64,000 bases of DNA from Arthrobacter sp. C2 (GCA_024207135.1 CP042428.1:806001-870000); one strand, 5' to 3'. Shown: positions 52,774-62,158, counted from the stretch's first letter. Numbers and translations: made by a program. Notes: generated by a model from the sequence alone, not told the origin.

Positions 52774-53841
52774 TTACGGGACCCGCGCGGTCCAGGCCTC
52801 GGTGGCGAACTTCGAGGCCGCCAGCTGGCGGGCCGCCTCCCGCGTGGCCGCATCGACCGCCCCGGTGGAAGCGTCGTATCGGCGGGTGAAGGTGTCGATC
52901 ATGGCGGAGATGATTTCCGCGCGGCCGAGCCGCGACTGGCTTTTGAGCGGATCCACGCGCTTGACCGCGGAGGCGATGCCCTTGTCGGAGATCTTCTCCC
53001 GGCCGATGCGCAGCACCTGCAGCATCTTTTCCGCATCGATGTCGTAGCTCATGGTCACGTGGTGCAGCACCACGCCGCCGGCCAGCCGCTTCTGCGCGGC
53101 CCCGCCGATCTTCCCGGAGTCGGTGGCGATGTCGTTCAGCGGCTTGTAGTGCGCCTTCACGCCCACCGTGGCCAGGGCCTCCATGACCCAGGCGTCAAGG
53201 AACGGGTAGGAGTCGGCGAAGCTCATGCCGTCGACCAGCGACGAGGGCAGGTAGAGCGAGTAGGTGATGCAGTTTCCCGCCTCCATGAACATCGCACCTC
53301 CCCCGCTGATCCGCCGGATGACCTGGATGCCGTGTTCGGCCGCGGCCTGCGCATCGACCTCGTTGCGCACCGACTGGAAGGATCCGATCACCACGCCCGA
53401 GTCGTTCCAGTCCCAGATGCGCAGGCTCGGCCCGCGTTCCCCGGAGGCGACCTGGCGGGCCAGCACCTCGTCGAGGGCCACGTTCTCGATGATCGGCATG
53501 GTCTCGGGTCCGATGACTTCCCACCGGTGGTCGGCCCAGGAGGTCGCGTGGCCCAGCGCGCGGCGCACCACCCGGGCCACGGCATCGGCGTCGAACCCGA
53601 ACATCACCGCTCCCTCGCGCAGTCCCGCTGCCACGGCATCGCGCACCACGGAGTGTTCGACGTTTTCCGGCAGGCCCACCAGGGCCTCGTTCAGGTCGAC
53701 CAGTGCCTCGTCGGGCTCCAGGAAGAAGTCCCCGTTCAGCGAAGCGACGGCGATCTTCCCGTCCGCCACGACCAGGTCGACGACCACCAACTTGCCGCCG
53801 ACCACCTTGTATTCACCATGATGCGTATAGCCCTGTGTCAT
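52774..53841 (-). CDS. lplA: Lipoate-protein ligase A-family enzyme with N-terminal accessory domain
   Basis: The 355-residue product contains a BPL/LplA/LipB catalytic domain over about 90-330, with WDWNDSGVVIGSFQSVRNEV, VIRRISGGGAMFMEAGN and the lysine-bearing GKIGGAAQKRL. The first 75 residues (GEYKVVGGKLVVVDLVVADG, GDFFLEPDEALVDLNEAL) resemble the accessory domain that in E. coli LplA lies at the C-terminus. It attaches lipoate or a related acid to E2/GcvH-type proteins. The start is ATG 53841 after GGAG. Confidence 0.85.
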   Translation of the reverse strand: MTQGYTHHGEYKVVGGKLVVVDLVVADGKIAVASLNGDFFLEPDEALVDLNEALVGLPENVEHSVVRDAVAAGLREGAVMFGFDADAVARVVRRALGHATSWADHRWEVIGPETMPIIENVALDEVLARQVASGERGPSLRIWDWNDSGVVIGSFQSVRNEVDAQAAAEHGIQVIRRISGGGAMFMEAGNCITYSLYLPSSLVDGMSFADSYPFLDAWVMEALATVGVKAHYKPLNDIATDSGKIGGAAQKRLAGGVVLHHVTMSYDIDAEKMLQVLRIGREKISDKGIASAVKRVDPLKSQSRLGRAEIISAMIDTFTRRYDASTGAVDAATREAARQLAASKFATEAWTARVP

Positions 53842-53943
53842 GGACTCCATCCTATCCACCGGGCACCGCACCCCGCCAAGCGGCGCCCGGTGCCCGTCCG
53901 CCGGGGCCGGTTTTCGGGGTGGGACGTGGCGGGTTAAACAGCA

Positions 53944-53972
53944 ACGGGACCCTCCCGAAGGGAAGGTCCCGT
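53944..53972 (-). terminator. Terminator of the L31 gene
   Basis: A 13-bp stem (53944-53956 with 53960-53972) with loop GAA lies just downstream of the L31 stop on the minus strand. Its one non-Watson-Crick pair is C-A on the plus strand and G-U in the minus transcript. The minus side continues TTGCTGTTTAA. Confidence 0.75.
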
Positions 53973-53996
53973 GTGCAGGCGTTGCGGGGGGAAGAA

Positions 53997-54254
53997 TTAC
54001 TTCTTGCCGCCGAAGCCCTTGAAGCGTGCGTTGAAGCGCTCGACGCGGCCGGCCGAGTCCATGATGCGCTGCTTGCCGGTGTAGAACGGGTGCGAGGCAG
54101 CCGAGATTTCGACGTCGATGACCGGGTAGGTGTTGCCGTCTTCCCACTCGATGGTCTTGTTGCTCTTCGCGGTCGAGCGCGTCAGGAACTTCTCGCCCGA
54201 GGCGAGGTCGTTGAACACGATCGTGTTGTACTGCGGGTGGGTATCAGCCTTCAT
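53997..54254 (-). CDS. rpmE2: 50S ribosomal protein L31 type B
   Basis: The 85-residue product from ATG 54254 ([20 protein letters not shown]) lacks the CxxC zinc pair of type A L31 and has the type B length and segments ([34 protein letters not shown]). Type B L31 replaces the zinc-containing form when zinc is scarce in some bacteria. I saw no clear Zur box upstream. It is a stand-alone gene with its own terminator. Confidence 0.93.
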   Translation of the reverse strand: MKADTHPQYNTIVFNDLASGEKFLTRSTAKSNKTIEWEDGNTYPVIDVEISAASHPFYTGKQRIMDSAGRVERFNARFKGFGGKK

Positions 54255-54414
54255 GGAAAAACCTTTGTTCACGTCACTGGATTTTGCCAGCGACCAAATG
54301 TGCAAAACCGGCTTGCGGGATCACGAAGCCGACGTTCCAGTGTAGCCGAACAACCCAAGGATTTCGCAATTCGCGCGCAGGTCGCAGGGCGGTTGCCGGC
54401 CGCCGAACCTTCGC

Positions 54415-55287
54415 TCAGGGGGTGCGGAGACGCAGTTCCCAGAAGGCGACCGCAGCGGCGGCAGCCACGTTGAGCGAATCCATGCCCGGTCGCATCGGGA
54501 TCATCACGTGGCGGTCGACGGCCTCCAGCACCGCGTCGGACACCCCGGCGCCCTCGGTGCCCAGCACCAGCGCGAGCCTGGGGACCTCCAGCGCGGCCAC
54601 CGCGTCGATGCGCTCGGCTCGTTCGGTCAGCTCCATCGCCGCCACCTGGAATCCGGCCGCGGAAAGCGCCTGCAGGTCCCCGGGCCAGGATTCCAGGCGC
54701 ACCCACGGGACCTGGAACACCGCGCCCATCGACACCCGCACGGCCCGGCGGTAGAGCGGGTCGGCGCTGCGCGGGGTCAGCAGCACCGCATCGATGCCCA
54801 GGGCCGCCGCGGAGCGGAAGATCGCACCCAGGTTGGCGTGGTCGACCATGTCCTCGAGCACCGCGACCCGGCTTGCCGTGCGAAGGACCTCGGCAAGCTC
54901 CAGCGGTGCGGGCCGGTGGATCGCGGCCAGGGCCCCGCGGTGCAGGTGGAACCCGGTGACCGCCTCGAGCACCTCGTCGGGCCCGACGAAGACGGGCACC
55001 CCCGGGTGCGCCTCAAGCACCTCGGCGAGCCCGGCCAGCCGCTTGGGCGCCATGAAGAAGGAGCGCGGGCTGTGTCCGGCGGCCAGGGCGCGGCCGATGA
55101 CCTTGGCGCCCTCGGCGATGTAGCGGCCGTTGGCCGGGTCCGCCTGCCGACGCAGCGCCGCGTCGGAGAGCGCCGCGTAGTCGGCGATCCGCGGGTCCTG
55201 GGCCGTGTGCAGGAACACCAGCCGCTCCCCCAGGCCCGGGCCCGCCCCCGGGCGGAGGGCCGCCTCGACGTCGAAATCCGGGGGCAT
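54415..55287 (-). CDS. SpoU/TrmH-family RNA 2'-O-methyltransferase
   Basis: The 290-residue product has an N-terminal substrate-binding domain (about 20-125). A knotted SPOUT domain follows with the three family motifs: motif 1 in VLEDMVDHANLGAIFRSAAA, motif 2 in LVLGTEGAGVSD, and motif 3 in MIPMRPGMDSLNVAAAAAVA. It methylates a 2'-hydroxyl in rRNA or tRNA; the target is unknown. Its ATG overlaps the TauE-like stop by one base, so the two genes are translated together. Confidence 0.9.
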   Translation of the reverse strand: MPPDFDVEAALRPGAGPGLGERLVFLHTAQDPRIADYAALSDAALRRQADPANGRYIAEGAKVIGRALAAGHSPRSFFMAPKRLAGLAEVLEAHPGVPVFVGPDEVLEAVTGFHLHRGALAAIHRPAPLELAEVLRTASRVAVLEDMVDHANLGAIFRSAAALGIDAVLLTPRSADPLYRRAVRVSMGAVFQVPWVRLESWPGDLQALSAAGFQVAAMELTERAERIDAVAALEVPRLALVLGTEGAGVSDAVLEAVDRHVMIPMRPGMDSLNVAAAAAVAFWELRLRTP

Positions 55288-56090
55288 CAGGAACCCATGA
55301 AGAGCTTGGCGACCATGTTGGCCAGGGCCACCAGGCCCAGGACCACGATGACCGCGCGCAGCCAGCCCGGGGAAAGCCTGCGCCCGACCTTCGCCCCGAT
55401 GAAGCCGCCGATGAGCGAACCCACGGCGATCAGCAGCACCACCGGCCAGTGGATGCGTTCGGGAGCGAAGATCAGGTAGGAGATCGCCGCGACCAGGTTC
55501 ACCACCAGGGACAGCACCACCTTGATGGCGTTGGACTGCTGCAGGGAGGCATGCAGGAAGATCCCGAACACGGCCATCAGCAAGATGCCCTGGGCGGCGG
55601 TGAAGTAGCCGCCGTAGATGCCGATGAGGAACACCAGGATGTAGAGCGTTGGCCCGATGCGCGTCCGGTCGGCCTCGTCCGGGTTGACCCCGACACTGGC
55701 GGCCTGCCGCGACTTCGCCCAGGCCGAGAGCCGCGGCTGGAAGATCACCAGCAGCAGCGCGAGCACGATCAGCACCGGGGCGACGTAGCCGAACACGGTG
55801 TCGGGCAGGTGCAGCAGCAGCCAGGCGCCGATCAGCCCGCCGACCAGCGAGACCGGGACCAGCTTGAGCATCGTGCGCCAGACGCTGGCTGCCTCCCGCC
55901 GGTAGCCCCAGGCCCCGGAGAACCCTCCGGCGACCAGGCCCATGGCGTTGGAGACCACCGCGTTGACCGGAGCGAACCCCAGGGCCACCAGCACCGGGAA
56001 GGTGACCAGGGTTCCGGATCCGACGATGGTGTTGATGGTCCCGGCCCAGAGGCCCGCGAAGAAGATGATGATGTCGCGCCACAAGTCCAC
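55287..56090 (-). CDS. TauE/SafE (TSUP) family membrane permease
   Basis: The 267-residue product has about eight membrane helices and the family's paired half-repeats: FAGLWAGTINTIVGSGTLVT, VNAVVSNAMGLVAGGF, FLIGIYGGYFTAAQGILLM and GSLIGGFIGAKVGRRL. TSUP permeases move sulfoacetate, sulfite or similar anions. I chose GTG 56090 (VDLWRDIIIFFAG) after CAGGAG. A longer reading would start inside the terminator at 56132-56169. Confidence 0.88.
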   Translation of the reverse strand: MDLWRDIIIFFAGLWAGTINTIVGSGTLVTFPVLVALGFAPVNAVVSNAMGLVAGGFSGAWGYRREAASVWRTMLKLVPVSLVGGLIGAWLLLHLPDTVFGYVAPVLIVLALLLVIFQPRLSAWAKSRQAASVGVNPDEADRTRIGPTLYILVFLIGIYGGYFTAAQGILLMAVFGIFLHASLQQSNAIKVVLSLVVNLVAAISYLIFAPERIHWPVVLLIAVGSLIGGFIGAKVGRRLSPGWLRAVIVVLGLVALANMVAKLFMGS

Positions 56091-56131
56091 GCCGGATACA
56101 GCTCCTGAAATAGTTGAAAGTGCGTCGTAAC

Positions 56132-56169
56132 AGGTGTGCCGCACCCCGGAAGCGGGATGCGGCACACCT
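56132..56169 (-). terminator. Terminator of the ABC ATPase gene
   Basis: A long stem (56132-56147 with 56152-56169 and a GAAG loop) has 16-17 pairs. The only irregular pair is C-A on the plus strand and G-U on the minus strand, so it is complete in the minus transcript leaving the ABC gene at 56187. Confidence 0.75.
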
Positions 56170-56186
56170 CAAAAAGGCTGCCGGGG

Positions 56187-56972
56187 CTAGCGCTTGGCGA
56201 CGGCGCTGTAGCGCCCGCCCTCGGCCCGCAGGCTCAGGGGCGTGTTGAAGGTCTCCGAGAGGTTCTCCTCGGTCAACGTCGTCTCGAGGGGGCCGGCGGC
56301 GACCACGCGGCCCTCGCGCAGCAGCAGCACGTGGGTGAAGCCCGGCGGGACCTCCTCGAGGTGGTGGGTGACCAGCACCATCGCCGGGGCCTCCTCGTCG
56401 GCGGCCAGCTCGCTCAGCCGGGCCACCAGGTCCTCGCGGCCGGCCAGGTCGAGTCCGGCTCCGGGCTCGTCGAGCAGCAGCAGTTCCGGGTCGGTCATCA
56501 GCGCCCTGGCGATCTGCACGCGCTTGCGCTCCCCTTCGGACAGGGTTGCGAAGGGGCGGTTGATCATGGTGGACATGCCCCAGTCGTGGAGCAGGGCGAA
56601 CGCACGGCGCTCGTCCATCTTCTCGTAGGCCTCGCGCCAGCGCCCGGTCATCCCGTAGGAGGCGGTCAGCACGACGTTGAGCACGTTCTCGCCCTCGGGG
56701 ATGTGGCTGGCCAGGGCCGCGGAGGACAGGCCGATGCGCGGGCGCAGCTCAAAGACGTCGACGGCCCCGAGCACCTCGCCCAGCACGCCCGCGACACCGC
56801 GGGTGGGGTGCATGCGGGCACCGGCGATCTGCAGCAGCGTGGTTTTTCCGGCGCCGTTGGGCCCCAGCACCACCCAACGCTCGCCCTCCTTTACCTGCCA
56901 GTTGATATCGGTCAGTAAGTCTTTGCGTCCGCGTACCACGGAGACGTCGGCCAGGCCCAGCACTTCATTCAT
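56187..56972 (-). CDS. ABC transporter ATP-binding protein (stand-alone)
   Basis: The 261-residue ATPase has Walker A VLGPNGAGKTTLLQ, the signature LSEGERKRVQIARAL, Walker B LLLLDEPGAGLD and the switch His in VLVTHHLEEVPPG. Its sequence resembles single ABC ATPases of the ModF/YlmA type. No permease is adjacent, so it may pair with a distant membrane gene or act alone. The ATG 56972 (MNEVLGLADVSVVRG) has no strong ribosome site. Confidence 0.9.
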   Translation of the reverse strand: MNEVLGLADVSVVRGRKDLLTDINWQVKEGERWVVLGPNGAGKTTLLQIAGARMHPTRGVAGVLGEVLGAVDVFELRPRIGLSSAALASHIPEGENVLNVVLTASYGMTGRWREAYEKMDERRAFALLHDWGMSTMINRPFATLSEGERKRVQIARALMTDPELLLLDEPGAGLDLAGREDLVARLSELAADEEAPAMVLVTHHLEEVPPGFTHVLLLREGRVVAAGPLETTLTEENLSETFNTPLSLRAEGGRYSAVAKR

Positions 56973-57101
56973 GGGTAAAACACTAGGCCAGTGACCCGGT
57001 TTTGGCCCAACCGGACCCGGCCGGACGGCTGCCGCGGTGTTCCGCGCAACAAAGCGCACCCCGTTTTGGGCCAACGTGCCACGCCACGGGAGAATACAGG
57101 A

Positions 57102-58010
57102 ATGCAATCCACCGCCTTCATCGTCTTTTATTCCGCCGCAGCCTCCTGCCCCGAACCCGTCGGGCTGCGTCGCACCCTGGCCGCGGCCGGCCACGAGGTC
57201 ATCGAGGAGGCGGGGTTCACCGGCACCGGGCGCAGCGGGGCACGCTGGGAGGTTGCCGGCACGGTGCGCCAGCTCCGCGCCCTGGTGAACCCGCTGGACG
57301 CCCAGCTGGCCCGCTCCGAGGATCCCGCGGTGCGCGGCACCGCGATCGCCGTGGTCCCGGCCGAACTGGTGCGCGCCAAGAAGCTGTTGCTGGTGATGGA
57401 CGTGGACTCGACCCTGATCAAGCAGGAAGTCATCGAGCTGCTCGCCGCCCACGCGGGCCGCGAAGCCGAGGTCACGGCGGTCACCGAGTCCGCGATGCGC
57501 GGGGAGCTGGACTTCGCCGCCTCGCTGCACGCCCGCGTGGCAACGCTGGCCGGGCTTGACGCGGCGGTGATCGACGCGGTGCGTGCGCGCCTGGAACTTT
57601 CCGACGGGGCCGCCGAGCTGATCGCGGCCTTCAAGGCCGCGGGGCACCACATCGCGGTGGTTTCCGGGGGCTTCGCCCAGATCCTTGATCCGCTGGCCGC
57701 CGAGCTCGGCCTGGACTTCGCCCGGGCCAACGACCTGGTCATCGCCGAGGGCAAGCTGACCGGGACCGTGGACGGCACCGTCGTGGACCGCGCCTTCAAG
57801 GAAGTGATGCTGCGCACCTGGGCCAAGGAGCTGGGCATCTCGATGGAACACACCATCGCCGCCGGCGACGGTGCCAACGACCTGGACATGGTCGGGGCCG
57901 CGGGGCTGGGCGTGGCGTTCAACGCCAAGCCGTTGCTGCGCGATGCCGCCGATGCCCGCATCGACCTGCCGCGGCTGGACATCATCGCCAACTTGGTAGG
58001 GATCTCATAA
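57102..58010 (+). CDS. serB: Phosphoserine phosphatase SerB
   Basis: SerB makes L-serine from phosphoserine in the last step of serine synthesis. The 302-residue product has the HAD catalytic motif LLVMDVDSTLIKQEV, the phosphate-binding VVSGGFAQILD and the metal motif IAAGDGANDLDMVGAAG. The N-terminal 95 residues form a regulatory-type domain as in other actinobacterial SerB proteins. The start is ATG 57102 (MQSTAFIVFY). The gene diverges from the ABC ATPase. Confidence 0.95.
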   Translation: MQSTAFIVFYSAAASCPEPVGLRRTLAAAGHEVIEEAGFTGTGRSGARWEVAGTVRQLRALVNPLDAQLARSEDPAVRGTAIAVVPAELVRAKKLLLVMDVDSTLIKQEVIELLAAHAGREAEVTAVTESAMRGELDFAASLHARVATLAGLDAAVIDAVRARLELSDGAAELIAAFKAAGHHIAVVSGGFAQILDPLAAELGLDFARANDLVIAEGKLTGTVDGTVVDRAFKEVMLRTWAKELGISMEHTIAAGDGANDLDMVGAAGLGVAFNAKPLLRDAADARIDLPRLDIIANLVGIS

Positions 58011-58134
58011 CGATTTGCTACTAATGACCGGTTAATTACTCCGTCGTTTGGAGCCCCCCGGTAGGATGCAAAGGGCGGCACGGCCACGGTGCTGTGCGTC
58101 GCCGCCCAAGTCACGGTACGCCGGCGTGCCCCCG

Positions 58135-59868
58135 ATGGAAGAGAAACCAGTCGTTTTGCTTAGTGAAGAATTGGGTCGCAGACAGCGCGGCCCGGAACGC
58201 AAGTCGCGCCGCGGCTGGCTCATAGCCGGCGCGTCCGTCGCACTGGCCGCAGGCCTCTACGCCGGCGCCGCCGCCTTTGTAGGATCGCAGATCCCCGCCA
58301 ACACCACGGTGCACGGGGTCAACGTCGGCTCGCTCTCGGCGGAGGCCGCACGCCAGGTGCTCGAGCACAAGCTCTCCCCCGAGGCCGCCAAGAAGATCAC
58401 CGTGGCGGTCAACGGGAAGGAAGAAACCCTCGATCCGGCCACCGCCGGCCTGGGCCTGGACATCGACCGGACCCTCGACGGGCTCACCGGCTTCGACCTG
58501 AACCCGGCCAACCTCATCAAGCGCGTCACCGGGCAGCTGCACATCGAGCCGGTCCTGGACGTCGACGACGCCAAGCTTCGCGGCGCCGTGGAGGCGCTGG
58601 CACCGAAGTTCGCAGCCAAGACCACCGAGGGCAAGCTGGCCTTCGACGGCGCCAAGCCCGTGCTGACCAAGCCCGTCACCGGCGTGGAGCTGAACCTCGA
58701 CGAGTCGGTGACGGTGCTTGCCAACGGTTGGTTCGACGCCGCGGACCCCATCGCGCTTCCGGCCACGCTCACCGCCCCCAAGACCTCCCAGGAGACCCTT
58801 GAAAAGGCGCTCGAGGAGACCGCCAAGCCGCTGGTCGAAGGCCCGATCAAGCTCACCGACGGGAAATCCAGCGCCTCGCTGTCCCCGGCCCAACTGGCCG
58901 CGGCCGCATCCTTCAAGATCGCCGACGACGCGGTGACCATGTCCCTGGATCCGAAGAAGCTGGCCGAAGCCGCCAGCGAGGGTTCCGACGGGTTCAAGTC
59001 CTCCGCCAAGGACGCACGGATAGTGCTCTCCGGCGGCAAGCCCACCGTGATACCCTCGGCAACCGGCAAGTCCATCGACGCGGAGGGCCTGGACAAGCTG
59101 GTGCTGGCCGCCTCCCTGGACAAGGACCGCACCGCCAAGGTCAAGCTGGCCACCACGGTTCCGAAGCTGACCACCGAGGCGGCGAAGAAGCTGGGCGTGA
59201 AGGAAGCCATCGTGAACTTCTCCACCCCGTACCCGGCCTCCGACACCGTGCGCACCAAGAACCTCTACGCCGGCTCCAAGCGGCTCAACGGCGTGCTGGT
59301 GATGCCCGGGGAGACCTTCTCGCTGGAAAAGGCCCTGGGCCCGATCACCACCGCCAACGGATACTACGGCTCCGGCGTGGTGGTCAACGGCTTTGCCACC
59401 GAGGCCGTGGGCGGCGGGCTCTCGCAGATCTCCACCCAGATGTACAACGCCGGGTTCCTGGCCGGCTACGACGACATCACCCACAAGCCGCACAGCCGCT
59501 GGTTCGAGCGCTACCCCGCCGGCCGCGAGGCCACCCTCTGGGAGGGCCAGGTCGACATGGCGTGGAAGAACAACACCCCCTATGCCGTCATGATCGAGGC
59601 CTGGGTCGGCGGCGGCCGGGTGCACACGCGCCTGTGGTCCACCGACTACTGGACCGTGAAGTCGACCTCGAGCGCGAAGTACAACTTCACCAACCCGCGC
59701 ACCACCTACAACCCGGCGGAAAAATGCGTGCCGGAAAGCGGCGGCAAGAAGGGCTTCTCCATCAACGTCACGCGTTCGCGGACCTCGGCCGAGAAGACGC
59801 TTCCGGCGGAGACCAAGTCCTGGACCTACCAGCCCTGGAACAAGGTCGTCTGCGGCAAGAAGCCCTAA
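58135..59868 (+). CDS. VanW-family protein with peptidoglycan-binding-type (PG_binding_4) domains
   Basis: The 577-residue product has a basic N-terminus, one membrane helix (about 23-45; WLIAGASVALAAGLYAGAAA), and then two PG_binding_4-like regions (about 50-370) rich in Ala, Lys and Thr. A VanW domain follows (about 395-520: NGVLVMPGETFSLEKALG, GGGLSQISTQMYNAGFLAG, PHSRWFERYPAGREATLWEG). It is probably an outward-facing cell-wall protein. Despite the name, VanW alone does not give vancomycin resistance. The start is ATG 58135. Confidence 0.88.
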   Translation: MEEKPVVLLSEELGRRQRGPERKSRRGWLIAGASVALAAGLYAGAAAFVGSQIPANTTVHGVNVGSLSAEAARQVLEHKLSPEAAKKITVAVNGKEETLDPATAGLGLDIDRTLDGLTGFDLNPANLIKRVTGQLHIEPVLDVDDAKLRGAVEALAPKFAAKTTEGKLAFDGAKPVLTKPVTGVELNLDESVTVLANGWFDAADPIALPATLTAPKTSQETLEKALEETAKPLVEGPIKLTDGKSSASLSPAQLAAAASFKIADDAVTMSLDPKKLAEAASEGSDGFKSSAKDARIVLSGGKPTVIPSATGKSIDAEGLDKLVLAASLDKDRTAKVKLATTVPKLTTEAAKKLGVKEAIVNFSTPYPASDTVRTKNLYAGSKRLNGVLVMPGETFSLEKALGPITTANGYYGSGVVVNGFATEAVGGGLSQISTQMYNAGFLAGYDDITHKPHSRWFERYPAGREATLWEGQVDMAWKNNTPYAVMIEAWVGGGRVHTRLWSTDYWTVKSTSSAKYNFTNPRTTYNPAEKCVPESGGKKGFSINVTRSRTSAEKTLPAETKSWTYQPWNKVVCGKKP

Positions 59869-59982
59869 CCGCGGCCCGCATCGCCCGCCCAGGAGGCGTC
59901 CGACACCCGACACCGGGCGACGGGCGCCTCCTGTGTATCTGCCCCCATGTCGGCAACGGGTCGTTTCACGTAGTCTGGACCC

Positions 59983-62055
59983 GTGGGCCGCAAAAGCGCA
60001 CCTGTCACGGCCCGGTTCTTCTCCTGTCGCCTACCCACCTGGAGCCCGAGATTGGATCCGACCGGCACCCCAGCGTTCCTCCCCCTCCTGCTGCTCTCCG
60101 CGGTCCTGACGGTGCTCTTCGCCTTGGCCGCGGCCTTTGCCGTGCGGCGCATCCTGGGAGTCCCGGTCGGATGGCCCCGCTCCTTCGGCGTCGGCCTGGT
60201 CGTCTGTTTCGGCGGCGCCCCGCTGACCACCGTCTTCCTGGCCCACTCCGGGATCGTCGACGCCGAAGACGCTGCGCGGGCGGTGGTGCCCACGCTCATG
60301 CTGTTCGGCCTCTCGATCGCCTGGGCCTTCGCGCTGGGCACCGGGCTGCTGGTGGCCGTGGAGGTGCTGTGGCCCACCGGCAGCCTGGGAACCCCGTGGG
60401 GCATGGTGAGCTCGCTGCGGGCATCGGGCGCGCGGCGCAAACGCTACCTGCAGGTCACCAGGACCGCCTTCCGCGAGGGCCTGCTGCGCCCGGTCAACGC
60501 GCGGTCGATGCAGGGCGGGACCCCGGAGGCGGCCCGGACGGCCCGGTCCCTGGCCGCCACGCTGGGCAAGTCCGGGGTCACGTTCATCAAGCTCGGCCAG
60601 ATGCTTTCCACCCGGGCCGATGCGCTGCCCCCGGAATACAATGCCGAGTTGTCCCTGCTCCAGACGCGCGCCGAACCGGAACCCTTCGGCGCCTTGCGCC
60701 CGCTGCTGGAGGCGGCCCTGGGCCGGGACGCGGACGAGGTCTTCGCCTCGATCGACCCGGAGCCGCTGGCCTCCGCCTCGGTGGCGCAGGTGCACACCGC
60801 GGTGCTCAGGACCGGGCAGCGCGTCGTGGTCAAGATCCAGCGTCCGACGGCCCGCAAGCAGGTCAAGGTCGACCTGGACATCATCGAGCGGTTCGCGCGG
60901 ATGCTCGAACGGCGCACCACCTGGGGCCGGGCGCTCGGGCTCGAATCCCTCGCCGTGGGTTTCGGGGTCTCGCTGCGCGAGGAATTGGACTACACCGTTG
61001 AACTGGCAAACATGCGTGCGGTGGCGGCGGGCAATCCCGCACTGAAGATCCCGGCGGTCTACCCGCAATACTCCTCCAACAAGGTGCTGGTCATGGAGCG
61101 CCTCGACGGCGAGCCGCTGGGCGAGGCCTGCCTGGAGGCCGAAACCCCCGATTCCCGCCGGAGGCTGGCCACGGAGCTCTTTGACGGAATCCTGCAGCAG
61201 GTGATCGTCGCCGGCGTCTTCCACTCCGACCTGCATCCGGGGAACATCCTGGTGCTGCGCCCCTCCGGCCCGAGCAGCGACGCTCCCGCAGGGCCCGCCC
61301 TGGCACTGCTGGACTTCGGTGCGGTGGGACGCCTCGGGCGCGACACCCGGATGTCGTTGGCGGGATTCATCGTGGCCGTCCAGGCTGACGACAACGTCGC
61401 GGCCACCGACCGCCTGCTGGAAATGGTGGAGCGGGCGCCCGCGCTGGACCGGCGCGCCCTTGAGCGGGGCATGGGCATCCTGCTCACGCACCTGGAGGGT
61501 TCGCCCGGTGTGCTCTTCACCAAGCTGTTCGGGCTGCTCCACAGACATTCCCTGGGCGTCCCGCCGCAACTGGCCGGCGCCTTGCGGGCCATCGGCGCAC
61601 TGGAGGGAACCATCAAGCTGCTGGATCCGGGTTTCGACGTCATCGCGGAGGCACAACGGCGGTCACTGACGTGGATCTCGGCCATGACCACGCCCGAGGC
61701 GCTTCGGAACATGCTGGCCTCAAACGCGATCGGCTTCATCTCGACGCTGCAGCGGCTGCCGCGGAACCTGTCCATGCTGAATGAAAAAATCGAAAGCGGG
61801 AACCTGCAGGTCAACGTCCGGCAATTTGCCTCCCCCGCGGACCGCGGCTTCCTCACGGGGCTGGTCCACGAGGGCATCATCGCCGGGATCTCCATCGCCG
61901 CGATCATCGGCAGCATCCTGCTGATGGTCTCCGACTCCGGACCCATGCTGGCGCAGAACCTGCGGCTCTACCAGTTCCTGGGCTACACCCTCGCCTTGGG
62001 CGGATTCGTCTTTGGCTTGCGCTCCCTGGTGCGGATCCTGAACACCGGGAGGTGA
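59983..62055 (+). CDS. ABC1/UbiB-family atypical kinase, membrane anchored
   Basis: The product of up to 690 residues has N-terminal membrane helices (about 32-125) and a UbiB/ADCK kinase-like domain. The family KxGQ motif is in FIKLGQMLSTRADALPPEY, the Ala/Ser-rich loop in LASASVAQVH, the catalytic segment in FHSDLHPGNILVL and the metal Asp in LLDFGAVG. Two further helices close the C-terminus. I kept GTG 59983 because it lies six bases after TAGTCT (59971-59976), matching other leaderless genes here. TTG 60052, seven bases after GGAG, is an alternative (667 residues). Confidence 0.85.
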   Translation: MGRKSAPVTARFFSCRLPTWSPRLDPTGTPAFLPLLLLSAVLTVLFALAAAFAVRRILGVPVGWPRSFGVGLVVCFGGAPLTTVFLAHSGIVDAEDAARAVVPTLMLFGLSIAWAFALGTGLLVAVEVLWPTGSLGTPWGMVSSLRASGARRKRYLQVTRTAFREGLLRPVNARSMQGGTPEAARTARSLAATLGKSGVTFIKLGQMLSTRADALPPEYNAELSLLQTRAEPEPFGALRPLLEAALGRDADEVFASIDPEPLASASVAQVHTAVLRTGQRVVVKIQRPTARKQVKVDLDIIERFARMLERRTTWGRALGLESLAVGFGVSLREELDYTVELANMRAVAAGNPALKIPAVYPQYSSNKVLVMERLDGEPLGEACLEAETPDSRRRLATELFDGILQQVIVAGVFHSDLHPGNILVLRPSGPSSDAPAGPALALLDFGAVGRLGRDTRMSLAGFIVAVQADDNVAATDRLLEMVERAPALDRRALERGMGILLTHLEGSPGVLFTKLFGLLHRHSLGVPPQLAGALRAIGALEGTIKLLDPGFDVIAEAQRRSLTWISAMTTPEALRNMLASNAIGFISTLQRLPRNLSMLNEKIESGNLQVNVRQFASPADRGFLTGLVHEGIIAGISIAAIIGSILLMVSDSGPMLAQNLRLYQFLGYTLALGGFVFGLRSLVRILNTGR

Positions 62056-62099
62056 CACCCGTCGGCCGGTTCCCCGCAGCGGCACCGGTGAAGGCCCCC

Positions 62100-62128
62100 T
62101 TGTCGGGGCCTTGCCCCGCGCGTAGAGT
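62100..62128 (+). promoter_or_regulatory. Promoter of the PEP-mutase-family gene
   Basis: TTGTCG (62100-62105) and TAGAGT (62123-62128) are separated by 17 bases, with about 24 bases of leader containing CCGAGGTG before the ATG at 62159. Confidence 0.6.
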
Positions 62129-62158
62129 CTGGGAACCGAACCACAACCGAGGTGTGCC

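Noticed and set aside
54255-54414. Zur operator upstream of the L31 type B gene
   Set aside because: I looked for a TGATAATGATTATCA-like palindrome and saw none, so zinc control cannot be claimed.
58135-59868. VanW protein as evidence for vancomycin resistance
   Set aside because: No vanH/A/X genes are present, and VanW-domain proteins with PG_binding_4 regions are common wall proteins in actinobacteria.
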